Origin: Bacillota bacterium
GTDB taxonomy: Bacteria; Bacillota; DTU030
Assembly (NCBI GenBank): GCA_012842325.1
Contig: DUTA01000048.1
Coordinates: 1 to 13,169 of the forward strand
DNA: 13,169 bases
Reading direction: 5' to 3'
A model generated the notes under the pieces. It did not search any database. It was not told the DNA's origin and was given only the letters and a program-made list of their open reading frames with translations. The position numbers and the translations under genes were made by a program. Position 1 is the stretch's first letter; each line of letters opens with the position of its first letter. Shown one piece after another: positions 1 through 6,081 of this stretch.

Positions 1-163
1 CCAGGGCCAGGACCCGAAAAACTCCCTGCAATTTCCGGGCGCAGAAGTCCCAGTGGTGGGCGTTGCCGGTAGTGCCGTGGAGGAAGAGGACGGCTTCTCC
101 CCCTCCTCCCCAGTCCAGATAGTGCAGTCTCAAGCCGGCGTGGTAGTAGTATTTATCCAGCAA
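1..163 (-). CDS. Alpha/beta hydrolase fold protein (N-terminal part, runs off the window)
   Basis: Only the first 54 or so codons are present, reading leftwards off the window edge. The translation has the usual N-terminus of the alpha/beta hydrolase superfamily: an aromatic beta strand (LRLHYLDWG), then VLFLHGTTGNAHHW. In that stretch the HG-x-x-G oxyanion-hole motif is visible, followed by a W-D-x-x-A-x-x-L helix. The nucleophile elbow and catalytic triad lie outside the window, so substrate and reaction cannot be told. I chose the TTG at 163 because AAGGGGGG, inside the last codons of the upstream gene, sits about 9 nt before it. The gene starts 6 nt after the TIGR00725 stop, so the two are probably co-transcribed and translationally coupled. 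The superfamily call is secure; a specific enzyme is not. Confidence 0.8.
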   Translation of the reverse strand, partial: MLDKYYYHAGLRLHYLDWGGGGEAVLFLHGTTGNAHHWDFCARKLQGVFRVLAL

Positions 164-168
164 GGCAA

Positions 169-723
169 TTAACCCCCCTTACAGAATGGCGCCTCTTGCC
201 GGCATGCCTCTTGGGCCAGGGAAAAGGCCAGGGCGACGGCTTCTTCCGGGGTGGTGGCGATGCGGATTTCTCCACACCGGCGGTCATCCAGGCAGCCGTC
301 GGTTAGTAGCTCTTCCGCCCGGTCGGCCCACTGGCCGCTGCCCTTTAAGACAACCACCGGCCGGCCATTCTTGTAGGCGGCGGTCAATTCGAGGAGGGTT
401 CCGCCCTTGCCCCCGATCATGATCAGGGCGTCACAGCTGTGGACCAGAACCAGGCTGCGGTAGTTGAAATCAAGGCCGGTAGTGATGGGGACGTCCAGGT
501 AGGGATTGCCCGCCGCTGTACTGTTGCCGGGAAGGATGCCAACCGTTATCCCCCCCGCCTCCCGGGCTCCCCGGGAAGCGGCCAGCATCACTCCATCCCT
601 GCCCCCGGAAAGCAGGATGCCGCCCCTTCTGCCGATCTCCCGGCCGACGGCCACGGCCAGCCTTTCTACTTCTGGCGGGATAATCCCTGCTTGTCCGATA
701 ACGCCGATCCGCATCGGCCTCAT
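169..723 (-). CDS. TIGR00725 family (LOG/SLOG-like Rossmann) protein
   Basis: A 184-residue protein of the TIGR00725 group, distant relatives of the LOG/lysine-decarboxylase-like (SLOG) nucleotide-binding fold. The N-terminus MRIGVIGQAG is a Rossmann first strand. GGRDGVM at about residues 40-46, PG at 65-66 and GGKGGTLLE at 104-112 match the conserved glycine loops; the last resembles the PGGxGTxxE signature of LOG phosphoribohydrolases but is altered. Function is unproven: nucleotide or nucleotide-sugar binding is likely, cytokinin-type activation is not implied. A longer start at 750 exists, but the ATG at 723 follows GGGAGGGGGG with about 5 nt spacing and gives the normal N-terminus. It is the middle gene of a three-gene leftward operon. 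Confidence 0.85.
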   Translation of the reverse strand: MRPMRIGVIGQAGIIPPEVERLAVAVGREIGRRGGILLSGGRDGVMLAASRGAREAGGITVGILPGNSTAAGNPYLDVPITTGLDFNYRSLVLVHSCDALIMIGGKGGTLLELTAAYKNGRPVVVLKGSGQWADRAEELLTDGCLDDRRCGEIRIATTPEEAVALAFSLAQEACRQEAPFCKGG

Positions 724-796
724 ATTTTCCCCCCCCTCCCAGGGTGCCATAATATTTCTACTTTCTTTGTCCCCCTGCCGATTCCTGCCGGAAATT

Positions 797-826
797 GGCT
801 GGGAGCTTTAGGGAAAAACTCCCGGC
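797..826. other. Inverted repeat between the YghO-like gene and the TIGR00725 gene
   Basis: GGCTGGGAG and CTCCCGGCC form a nine-pair stem (one G-T pair) around a 12-base loop, directly after the minus-strand stop codon at 827. Read leftwards, the stem is not followed by a T tract, so it is more likely a transcript-stabilising or processing hairpin than a strong terminator. Confidence 0.45.
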
Positions 827-1921
827 CTACAGCTCCAGGCCGTAGACCCGGTAGCGGGAAGTGACACGGGCGGCGGGCACCAGCCGGGCGATGATCCGGT
901 TCATCATAATATTGTCTTCCAGGATCAGGGAAAAACTGGCCTCCTGATAGCCCTTGGCTGCCGCCAGTTCCAGGGTAGTGAGGAGGAGGGGCGATTCCAA
1001 ACCCCGGCACCGGGCCCGGGGGATAACCCCCAGTACGGCCAGGCGAAAACGCCGGACATCCTTGTGCCAGGCCCGACCCCGGGGTAGAAGCCCCCGGTGT
1101 TTTTGCCGCACCGGATTGATATCGGGCAGGGAGAGGCAGAGGGCTACCGGTTCCCCCTTCCTTTCCCCCACCAGGCAAAGTTCCGGATCTGCGTACTGGC
1201 CCAGCCCCCTGAGGATCGCCCGGGCTTCCCGGCGGGAAAGGGGGGTGAAACCCCAGAGTCCCGCCATGGAGCTGTTGTACAGGTACTGGAAAACTTCGGC
1301 TTCCGGGTCCCGGCCCCCCAGGGTGAAATGCTTGATCTGGAGCCGGTTTTTCTTGTGGGCATACCGGGCCACCTTTACCAGCTTCTCTGGCAGGGGCTGT
1401 TGCAGGTCCCAGGAATAGGCCAGGTAGTCCTTGATTTTGCGGAGACCGCATTCCTCCAGGAGGCGGGGGTAATAGGGGAGATTGTAGCCCAGGCCCACCG
1501 GGGGTATTTCCGAAAACCCTTCTGTCAATAGTCCTGTTTCTTCGTTACTGGAAAGGGTAAAGGGACCCAGCATCTGCCGGCGCCCCCGGGAGCGGAGCCA
1601 GTCGGCGGCGGCCAGGAGGGCGGCGGCCCCTTCCCGGTCTTCCGCCACTTCGAAAAAACCAAAGGTGCCCGCCTCTTGGTCGGGATTGGCGCTATCGACG
1701 ATGGCCGTGATCCTCCCCACCGCTTCCCTGCCCCGCCAGGCCAGAAAAGAACAGCCCGCGGCATGGGCAAAGAAAGGGTTTTTCCGGGGGTTCAGCCGCC
1801 ACCTTTCTGTTCCCGGCGGGGGAGGAACCCAACAGGGGTTGGCGGCATAGAGGCGGTAGGGCAATTCCAGGAAAACCTGCAGTTCCCCTTCGGAAGCGAC
1901 GGGCTTGACTGTCAGGGCCAT
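827..1921 (-). CDS. YghO-like GNAT-fold protein
   Basis: A 364-residue soluble protein that I recognise as the YghO-like family, which has a GNAT acyltransferase-type C-terminal half. Family signatures seen: LPYRLYAANPCWVPPP near residues 20-36, NPFF then FLAWRGREAVGRI (about 48-71), GFFEV, the GPFTLSSNEETGLL block near 120-133, YNLPYYPRLLEECGLRKIKD (about 145-165) and a C-terminal ENIMMNRIIARLVP helix typical of GNAT ends. Substrate and donor are unknown, and the family is not biochemically defined as far as I know. The ATG at 1921 follows GGGGGAGG by a few bases. It is the promoter-proximal gene of the leftward operon, with a TATAAT box about 27 nt upstream of the start. Confidence 0.8.
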   Translation of the reverse strand: MALTVKPVASEGELQVFLELPYRLYAANPCWVPPPPGTERWRLNPRKNPFFAHAAGCSFLAWRGREAVGRITAIVDSANPDQEAGTFGFFEVAEDREGAAALLAAADWLRSRGRRQMLGPFTLSSNEETGLLTEGFSEIPPVGLGYNLPYYPRLLEECGLRKIKDYLAYSWDLQQPLPEKLVKVARYAHKKNRLQIKHFTLGGRDPEAEVFQYLYNSSMAGLWGFTPLSRREARAILRGLGQYADPELCLVGERKGEPVALCLSLPDINPVRQKHRGLLPRGRAWHKDVRRFRLAVLGVIPRARCRGLESPLLLTTLELAAAKGYQEASFSLILEDNIMMNRIIARLVPAARVTSRYRVYGLEL

Positions 1922-1947
1922 TTTCCTCCCCCTCTTTTGTCAAAGCT

Positions 1948-1977
1948 ATTATATTGTTATGCCGGCCTGCCTGTCCC
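1948..1977 (-). promoter_or_regulatory. Putative housekeeping promoter for the leftward operon
   Basis: On the minus strand a perfect TATAAT (1948-1953) lies 18 bases after GGGACA (1972-1977), a weak match to TTGACA. The box lies about 27 bases upstream of the ATG at 1921, so the leader would be short. Strong -10, poor -35. Confidence 0.5.
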
Positions 1978-2003
1978 CTGTGCGGGGGAGTATTTAAAAT
2001 ATT

Positions 2004-2031
2004 AACCTCCTCTCTTCCCTTGCATAGAATA
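2004..2031 (+). promoter_or_regulatory. Sigma-K/sigma-E-like sporulation promoter
   Basis: AACC at 2004-2007 fits the mACm -35 element of sigma-K, and CATAGAATA at 2023-2031 is an exact CATAnnnTA -10 element. The gap is close to the normal 16-17 bases. The predicted start near 2038 gives a leader of about 50 nt before the micro-gene at 2091. Sigma-E shares most of this -10, so the choice between the two is open. Confidence 0.45.
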
Positions 2032-2090
2032 TAGCAAGGTAAGGGGAACCTGAAGTTCCTGCCCCAGTCCAAGGTAAAGGAGGGTTTAAT

Positions 2091-2198
2091 GTGGGAAACG
2101 GTATCGGCGCTGGAGGTAAAGATCGCGGTGCCTTTTTGGTTTTCCTGATCTTGATCCTGCTCCTGCTGGGCGACAGCTTCGGCAGGTATGCGGAGTAA
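2091..2198 (+). CDS. Small glycine-rich hydrophobic protein, YjcZ-like (spore-type)
   Basis: A 35-residue micro-gene. GTG at 2091 is preceded by AAAGGAGGG (2076-2084) with ideal spacing. The product begins VGNGIGAGGKDRG, continues as one strongly hydrophobic stretch AFLVFLILILLLLG, and ends DSFGRYAE. A glycine-rich head plus a single short hydrophobic helix is the layout of the YjcZ-type small spore proteins of Firmicutes. I infer a membrane- or coat-associated sporulation role from that shape and from the sigma-K-like promoter upstream; there is no catalytic motif. An ATG at 2089 in another frame would give only 19 codons and is unlikely. A terminator follows at 2254. Confidence 0.65.
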   Translation: MGNGIGAGGKDRGAFLVFLILILLLLGDSFGRYAE

Positions 2199-2253
2199 GG
2201 GATCATTTGCCAGGTATCTGTCGGGAAGAAGAGTTCCTTGTTGGAAACAAATT

Positions 2254-2279
2254 GCGGGCTCCGCTGCGGGCCCGCTTTT
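2254..2279. terminator. Bidirectional terminator between convergent micro-genes
   Basis: GCGGGC (2254-2259) and GCCCGC (2270-2275) form a six-pair GC stem with a ten-base loop. It is followed by TTTTAGCTTTAT on the plus strand and by AATTTGTTTCC on the minus strand. It lies downstream of both the gene ending at 2198 (+) and the one ending at 2284 (-), so it probably serves both. Confidence 0.75.
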
Positions 2280-2283
2280 AGCT

Positions 2284-2364
2284 TTATCTTCGCGGCCCAA
2301 AGGCAACCGTTTTACCGCTTTCCAGGGCGGCCAGGGTCTGGTGCATTTGTTTCCCGACCGTCAT
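2284..2364 (-). CDS. 26-residue reading frame with a DUF1657-like N-terminus (probably truncated)
   Basis: On the minus strand AAAGGGAG, seven bases before an ATG at 2364, opens a frame of 26 codons starting MTVGKQMHQTLAALESG and stopping at 2284. The first 15 residues closely resemble the start of DUF1657 proteins (roughly MTVGxQVKQTLAxLK), known to me as small proteins often encoded beside spoVA-type genes in spore formers. Normal DUF1657 proteins are about 65-70 residues, so this one lacks most of the domain, and the terminator begins five bases past its stop. I found no continuation in the other frames. It may be a remnant, or a genuine short peptide since its ribosome site is intact. Confidence is for a real or recently real gene. 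Confidence 0.5.
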   Translation of the reverse strand: MTVGKQMHQTLAALESGKTVAFGPRR

Positions 2365-2396
2365 TTATTAACTCCCTTTAGGATAGAATTGAAATA

Positions 2397-2665
2397 CCCG
2401 CGGGTTCGCCCTAAGTATTGCCGGAGCAGGGGAGGAAAATGTGGGTCAATTGGCCCTGAGGGGAAAAGGCCCTTCTTTTCCCAGCCGGCAGGACTTTGGA
2501 CCTGCCGTGTCGAAAGCCCTCGTAATTCCTTCGGGAAGTAGCCCCGGGCCCGCCCCTGACCGACAGCATTCCTGGCCGCCTGTCAGTGTCCCCGCGAGGA
2601 GGACTGGGAGGGAAGCCGGAAAAGCTCCTTTCCATGGGAGGGATCCGGGTGTCTACCCCGGGCCG
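2397..2665 (+). other. Hairpin-rich untranslated leader upstream of selD
   Basis: No convincing gene lies between 2365 and 2681. The stretch holds several strong hairpins: GGG-TTCG-CCC at 2402-2411; an 8-pair GGGAAAAG/CTTTTCCC at 2461-2482; a 7-pair CGGCAGG/CCTGCCG at 2486-2507; TTCC-TTCG-GGAA at 2526-2537 with a stable C(UUCG)G tetraloop; and two mutually exclusive pairings near 2546-2586 (CTGAC/GTCAG or GACAG/CTGTC). None carries a U tract. It does not match a riboswitch consensus I can recall. In such GC-rich DNA some hairpins are expected by chance, so a functional leader RNA is an inference. Confidence 0.35.
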
Positions 2666-2681
2666 AAAGGAGGGTGGAGCC

Positions 2682-3734
2682 ATGGTCGAAAAGACTAAAC
2701 TTACGGAAATGACCAGGGCGGCAGGGTGAGCTGCCAAGATAGGTCCCGGGACCTTATCGCAGGTTCTGCGAGAAATAACCCATCTTAATCAAGACCCCCG
2801 CCTTCTGGTCGGCCTGGAAACCACCGACGATGCGGCCGTCTATCAACTGGATGACCGGCACGCCCTGATTCAGACCGTCGATTTTTTTACCCCCGTAGTC
2901 GACGATCCCTATCTCTTTGGCCAGATTGCAGCGGCCAATGCCCTGAGCGATGTCTATGCCATGGGGGGAACCCCCCTCCTGGCTTTGAATATTGCCTGTT
3001 TTCCCACCTGCCTGCCGGTGGAAATGCTGGGGGCCATTCTAAAGGGTGGCGCCGATAAGGTCAGGGAGGCCGGTGCCCTGATTGCCGGCGGCCACACCGT
3101 TGAAGACGAAGAGCCCAAATACGGCCTGGCAGTGACCGGTCTGGTGCACCCGGACCGGGTCATCAGCAATGCCGGGGCCCGGGCGGGGGATCTTCTGGTC
3201 CTGACCAAACCCCTGGGGACGGGGATCATCCTCACGGCGGCAAAGGCGGGAATGGCCCAGGAGGATGCTGTCGCCCAGGTGGAAGAGAGTATGGCCACCC
3301 TGAACCGGGAGGCGGCCCAGGCCATGCTGGCGGTGGGTGTTTCCGCCTGCACCGACATTACCGGCTTTGGTTTTTTGGGCCACCTCTATGAGCTGGCGGC
3401 GGCAAGCCAGGTGATGGTGGAGGTAGCTGCCGCCGATATCCCCCTTTTCCCGGCGGCCCTCGAACTGGCCCGGATGGGCCTGGTGCCGGGGGGAGCCTAC
3501 CGGAACCGGGAATACCTGGCGGGAAAGGTCGCCTTTGCCCCGGAAATTGAGGAAGAGATCCGGGATGTCCTCTTTGATCCCCAGACTTCCGGGGGCCTCC
3601 TCATCAGTGTCCCCGGGGATAAGGGAGAAAAGCTCCTGGCGGAGCTGGCCCGCCGCGGGGTCAGCGGGGCCCGGCTGGTGGGCCGGGTGGTGGCGGGCCA
3701 GCCCGGACGGATTAAGGTTGTCCCGCAGCTGTAA
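2682..3734 (+). CDS. selD: Selenophosphate synthase, selenocysteine-containing (TGA at codon 16)
   Basis: Makes selenophosphate from selenide and ATP, the selenium donor for Sec-tRNA. The reading frame from ATG 2682 (AAAGGAGGG at 2666-2674) is interrupted only by TGA at 2727-2729, in the context AAG-Sec-AAKIGPG. This is where SelD proteins carry the catalytic Cys or Sec, three residues before the essential Lys (U16/K19 here, C17/K20 in E. coli). With the TGA read as Sec the product is 350 residues, the normal family length. Other active-site features: TTDDAAVY (Asp49/50), VDFFTPVVDDP (Asp67), NALSDVYAMGG, AGGHT (135-139) and ACTDITGFG (Asp225), plus a C-terminal DPQTSGGLL. A hairpin just after the TGA fits a bacterial SECIS. 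Reading from the internal ATG 2961 would lose the catalytic loop and has no ribosome site. First gene of a selenium operon with yedF. Confidence 0.95.
2731..2762 (+). promoter_or_regulatory. Putative bacterial SECIS element within selD
   Basis: Starting two bases after the UGA, CTGC (2731-2734) pairs with GCAG (2759-2762), and GATAGGTC (2738-2745) pairs with GACC plus TATC (2750-2753, 2755-2758), leaving CAA unpaired on the left and a single bulged U at 2754. The apical loop is CCGG at 2746-2749, 17-20 nt after the UGA. A stem with a bulged U and G in a small apical loop at this distance is what SelB-dependent bacterial SECIS elements show. The fold was done by eye. Confidence 0.7.
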
Positions 3735-3739
3735 ACTGG

Positions 3740-3761
3740 CCGGGCCCATAAAGGGGCCCGG
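3740..3761 (+). other. GC-rich hairpin between selD and yedF
   Basis: CCGGGCCC (3740-3747) and GGGCCCGG (3754-3761) make a perfect eight-pair stem with an ATAAAG loop, five bases after the selD stop. It is followed by GAAAATT rather than a U tract, so I read it as a processing or stabilising hairpin, or a weak attenuator, within the operon. Confidence 0.5.
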
Positions 3762-3781
3762 GAAAATTGGAGGTGCGGAAG

Positions 3782-4390
3782 ATGGAAAGGGAAGTTGATG
3801 CCCGGGGGCTGGCCTGCCCCCAGCCTGTTATCTGTACGAAAAAGGCCCTGGAGGAAATCGGGGCGGGAACAGTGATCACCCTGGTGGATAACCTCGTTGC
3901 CCGGGACAATGTCCTGAAGCTGGCCCGCAGCCTGGGCTGCAGGGCCGAGGTCAAAGAGCGGGAAGACGGCTTTGCCATTCATATCCATAAGGAAGAGGCG
4001 GTGGCCGCCCCCACCCCGGCGGGAGAGAAGAAGGGGGAAGAGGCTGCCGGCCGGGAGGTCATTGTTCTCATCCCTACCAACATTTTCGGGCGGGGAGAAG
4101 AGGAACTGGGCCAGGTTCTCATGCGGATGTTCCTCTATACCCTGACCGAGGTCAATGATCAGCCCACCACCGTCATCCTCATCAACGGCGGGGTAAAACT
4201 GGCGGCCCGGGGGGCCGAGACGGTCTCTTCCCTTGAGTCCCTGGCGGCAGCGGGGGTGGAGATCCTGGTCTGCGGCACCTGCCTGGACTACTACGGCTTA
4301 AAGGAGAGCCTGGCGGTGGGCACCGTCTCCAACATGTATACCATTGCCGAAAAACTCCTCCAGGCCCACAGGGTCATTACTGTTCCCTAG
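3782..4390 (+). CDS. yedF: YedF, sulfurtransferase-like selenium metabolism protein
   Basis: A 202-residue, two-part protein of the TIGR03527 YedF type. Residues 1-70 are a TusA/SirA-like domain with the DARGLACPQPV signature, in which Cys12 followed by Pro is the persulfide/perselenide-carrying position. An acidic Lys/Glu-rich linker (about 71-92) leads to a DsrE-like domain with VIVLIPTNIFGRGEEELG, INGGVKL and CGTCLDYYGL (Cys164, Cys167). Family members sit beside selD and are thought to carry or deliver selenium or sulfur, but the reaction is not established to my knowledge. ATG 3782 is chosen over a TTG at 3767 because GGAGG lies at 3769-3773. It directly follows selD, with DUF3343 next. 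Confidence 0.9.
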   Translation: MEREVDARGLACPQPVICTKKALEEIGAGTVITLVDNLVARDNVLKLARSLGCRAEVKEREDGFAIHIHKEEAVAAPTPAGEKKGEEAAGREVIVLIPTNIFGRGEEELGQVLMRMFLYTLTEVNDQPTTVILINGGVKLAARGAETVSSLESLAAAGVEILVCGTCLDYYGLKESLAVGTVSNMYTIAEKLLQAHRVITVP

Positions 4391-4430
4391 GCCGGCAGGA
4401 GAAGGGCTCCGGCCCGAGGGAGGAATACCG

Positions 4431-4715
4431 ATGCCAGAGGAATACTGCCTGCTTACCTTTGCCTCCACCCACGCCGCCCTCCGGGCGGAAAAGGCGCTCC
4501 GGCAAAAGGAGATACCTTTTCTCCTTATCCCTACTCCCCGGGAAATTAGTGCCGGCTGCGGCCTGGCCCTCCGGGTCCCCGCCGGCCAGGTCCAGCAGGT
4601 CCAGGAGCTTTTGGCCGCCATTGGGGTCACCCCCGGGGGAGTGTTCCCGGAACCGGGAAAAAGGGGTGCCTCCCTCCTGGACAAATTCTCCCTCGGGGAG
4701 ACCCGGGAGCGGTGA
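4431..4715 (+). CDS. DUF3343 protein, putative Se/S carrier
   Basis: A 94-residue cytosolic protein of the DUF3343 type, which Pfam labels a putative Se/S carrier-like protein. It has the family start (EEYCLLTFASTHAALRAEKAL), the IPFLLIPTPREISAGCGLAL block with a conserved Cys43-Gly pair, and a VQQVQELLAAIG helix. The last 25 residues are a charged tail. GAGGGAGGA precedes ATG 4431 at good spacing; an earlier in-frame start at 4344 lies inside yedF and lacks a ribosome site. The position, 40 bases after yedF in the selenium operon, supports a role in selenium handling, which remains an inference. Confidence 0.88.
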   Translation: MPEEYCLLTFASTHAALRAEKALRQKEIPFLLIPTPREISAGCGLALRVPAGQVQQVQELLAAIGVTPGGVFPEPGKRGASLLDKFSLGETRER

Positions 4716-4791
4716 AAAAGTGGCGGACGGGGGGAGGATAATTGGGCCCCGGCAAGAAATAACTAAAGAGGGTAAAAGGAAAAGATAGGTG

Positions 4792-5667
4792 ATGAATATG
4801 CACTGGTCAGAGAGGCTGAGAGAAGTCCTGTCCCTGGAAGCCCTGCTGAATTTTGGCTTCAAGCTTCTGCCCAAATTGCTGGCAATTATTGTTATAATCT
4901 TGCTGGCCCGCCTCCTTTTGCGTCTGGGGTACCTGCTGATCGAGCGGGTTATAAAAAAAACCAGGGAGAGCAAGGGCCACCTGGAAGAGCGGAAGTACGA
5001 GACCCTGCAGCACCTGGTCAAAAGCTTGCTCCGCTATCTGGTCGTTTTTGTGGCGGCCGTTACCATCCTGGACACCGTGGGTGTCAGCGTGACCTCCGTC
5101 CTGGCCGGGGCGGGGATTGCCGGCCTGGCGGTAAGCTTTGGGGCCCAGAACCTGGTCCGGGATTTAATTACCGGTTTTTTTATTATCTTTGAAGACCAGT
5201 ATGCCGTTGGCGAATACATAAGCATCGGGCAGTTTTCCGGCATTGTGGAAGATATCGGCCTCCGGGTCACCAAGCTCCGGGCCTTTGCCGGCGATCTCCA
5301 TATCATTCCCAATGGTAACATCACCCAGGTTACCAACTACAGCCGGGGCAATATGCGGGCCCTGGTGGACATTCCCATCGCCTATGAAGAGGACATCGAT
5401 AAAGCCCTGGCGGTACTGGAGGAAACATCCCGGGAGCTGGCTGCGCAAATCCCCGAGATAGTGGAGGGCCCCCACGTCCTGGGTGTCGTTGATCTGGGGA
5501 ATGCGGGGGTAGTCCTCCGGGTCATTGCCATGGCCCGGCCCATGTACCAGTGGGGGGTGGAGCGGCAGCTGCGCAAAGAGTTTAAGGAAGCCCTGGAGAA
5601 ACACGGTATTGAAATCCCCTATCCGCGGCAGGTGGTAATTATGGCGGGGGAGGCAAAGGAGCAGTAA
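4792..5667 (+). CDS. MscS-family mechanosensitive ion channel
   Basis: A 291-residue inner-membrane protein of the small-conductance mechanosensitive channel family (YkuT-like length), expected to form a heptameric tension-gated pore that releases solutes on osmotic downshock. Three membrane helices are seen: about 24-50, 80-98 and the pore helix 103-133, whose GAGIAGLAVSFGAQNLVRD pattern of small residues is the TM3 hallmark. The beta domain follows (GEYISIGQFSGIVEDIG; LHIIPNGNITQVTNYSRG), then an alpha/beta C-terminal domain from about 190. ATG 4792 is used; GTG 4789 and ATG 4798 are alternatives, with AAAGGA at 4775-4780 and AGGTGAT at 4787-4793. It follows the selenium genes by 76 bases without a clear terminator, so co-transcription is possible, though no functional link is obvious. 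Confidence 0.92.
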   Translation: MNMHWSERLREVLSLEALLNFGFKLLPKLLAIIVIILLARLLLRLGYLLIERVIKKTRESKGHLEERKYETLQHLVKSLLRYLVVFVAAVTILDTVGVSVTSVLAGAGIAGLAVSFGAQNLVRDLITGFFIIFEDQYAVGEYISIGQFSGIVEDIGLRVTKLRAFAGDLHIIPNGNITQVTNYSRGNMRALVDIPIAYEEDIDKALAVLEETSRELAAQIPEIVEGPHVLGVVDLGNAGVVLRVIAMARPMYQWGVERQLRKEFKEALEKHGIEIPYPRQVVIMAGEAKEQ

Positions 5668-5690
5668 GGGGGTCCTTGGGAGGTGGCGAT

Positions 5691-5897
5691 ATGGAGCGGC
5701 GGCAGTTCTCCCTGGGCGATATCGTGCGGACAAAAAAAGCCCACCCCTGCGGCAGCGATCAGTGGGAGATCATCAGGGTGGGGATGGACTTTAAGATTAA
5801 ATGCCTCGGCTGCGGGCGGCGGGTGATGCTGCCCCGGCCCAAATTTGAAAAGAGCGTCAAAGAGATTGTCCAGCGCCTGGGTGAGGAACAGGAATGA
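5691..5897 (+). CDS. DUF951 protein
   Basis: A 68-residue protein of the DUF951 family, found beside rpsF in many Firmicutes. It shows the family pattern FSLGDIVRTKKAHPCGSDQW (Cys20) and CLGCGRRVMLPR (Cys38, Cys41). The CxxC with an upstream Cys suggests a small metal or nucleic-acid binding fold, but no function is established. ATG 5691 is chosen because GGGAGGTGG sits at 5678-5686; an earlier in-frame start at 5676 would overlap that site. It follows the channel gene by 23 bases and is probably transcribed with it. The rpsF promoter begins four bases after its stop. Confidence 0.9.
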   Translation: MERRQFSLGDIVRTKKAHPCGSDQWEIIRVGMDFKIKCLGCGRRVMLPRPKFEKSVKEIVQRLGEEQE

Positions 5898-5900
5898 ACC

Positions 5901-5929
5901 TTGTCAAGGGGCAGTTGAAGTGATATAAT
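5901..5929 (+). promoter_or_regulatory. Near-consensus promoter of rpsF-ssb-rpsR
   Basis: TTGTCA (5901-5906), exactly 17 bases, then a perfect TATAAT (5924-5929): a strong sigma-A promoter with a start predicted near 5936. An inverted repeat CCTTG-T-CAAGG (5899-5909) overlaps the -35, which may be chance or an operator. Confidence 0.85.
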
Positions 5930-5940
5930 GCTTGGCAGGT

Positions 5941-6040
5941 AATGCAGGTTGGAGCAAGGATCAGCGGTTACGACAACGGTTTCGTAACGGGACACCAGGC
6001 CGGTGGCGCCATTGCCGGCCCGGGGGAGATACCCTGCATT
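5941..6040 (+). other. Leader RNA: long-range helix enclosing two hairpins
   Basis: AATGCAGG (5941-5948) pairs perfectly over about 85 bases with CCTGCATT (6033-6040). Inside are GTTACGA/TCGTAAC (5967-5973/5982-5988), seven pairs with an eight-base loop, and GGCCGG/CCGGCC (5998-6003/6015-6020). The closing helix begins about five bases after the predicted transcript start. Together these define a three-way junction filling the first two thirds of the rpsF leader. I do not recognise it as a named riboswitch. Confidence 0.55.
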
Positions 6041-6048
6041 GCTCCCTG

Positions 6049-6081
6049 CTCTGTCTGCGGACAGGGCCGAACAGTCCAGAG
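6049..6081 (+). promoter_or_regulatory. Candidate S6:S18 ribosomal protein leader (autoregulatory hairpin)
   Basis: CTCTG (6049-6053) pairs with CAGAG (6077-6081), then after a left bulge GAC (6060-6062) pairs with GTC (6074-6076), leaving a loop that contains CCGA (6067-6070). Known rpsF leaders that bind the S6:S18 dimer present a CCG like that of the 16S rRNA target. Here the stem runs directly into the ribosome site GGGAGGAGG, so binding could block rpsF translation. The competing hairpin CTGTC/GACAG (6052-6056/6060-6064) would disrupt it. Confidence 0.5.

Noticed and set aside
720..1451. Minus-strand frame of 243 codons overlapping the YghO-like gene
   Set aside because: Pro/Gly-rich shadow in another frame of the conserved 364-residue protein.
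2365..2681. tRNA-Sec or a known riboswitch near selD
   Set aside because: No cloverleaf with a UCA anticodon and no consensus core of a riboswitch that I know could be found.
2411..2737. Minus-strand frame of 108 codons and plus-strand frame 2441-2698 of 85 codons
   Set aside because: Both are rich in Pro, Arg and Gly with no family pattern. They cover the hairpin leader, and the plus-strand one runs into selD in another frame.
2961..3734. Shorter selD beginning at the internal ATG
   Set aside because: It lacks the catalytic loop and most of the first ATP-binding segment, and has no ribosome site. The longer frame with the UGA as Sec matches the whole family.
3740..3770. Terminator between selD and yedF
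   Set aside because: The stem is strong but no U tract follows, and yedF is expected to be in the same operon. It was kept only as an unclassified hairpin.
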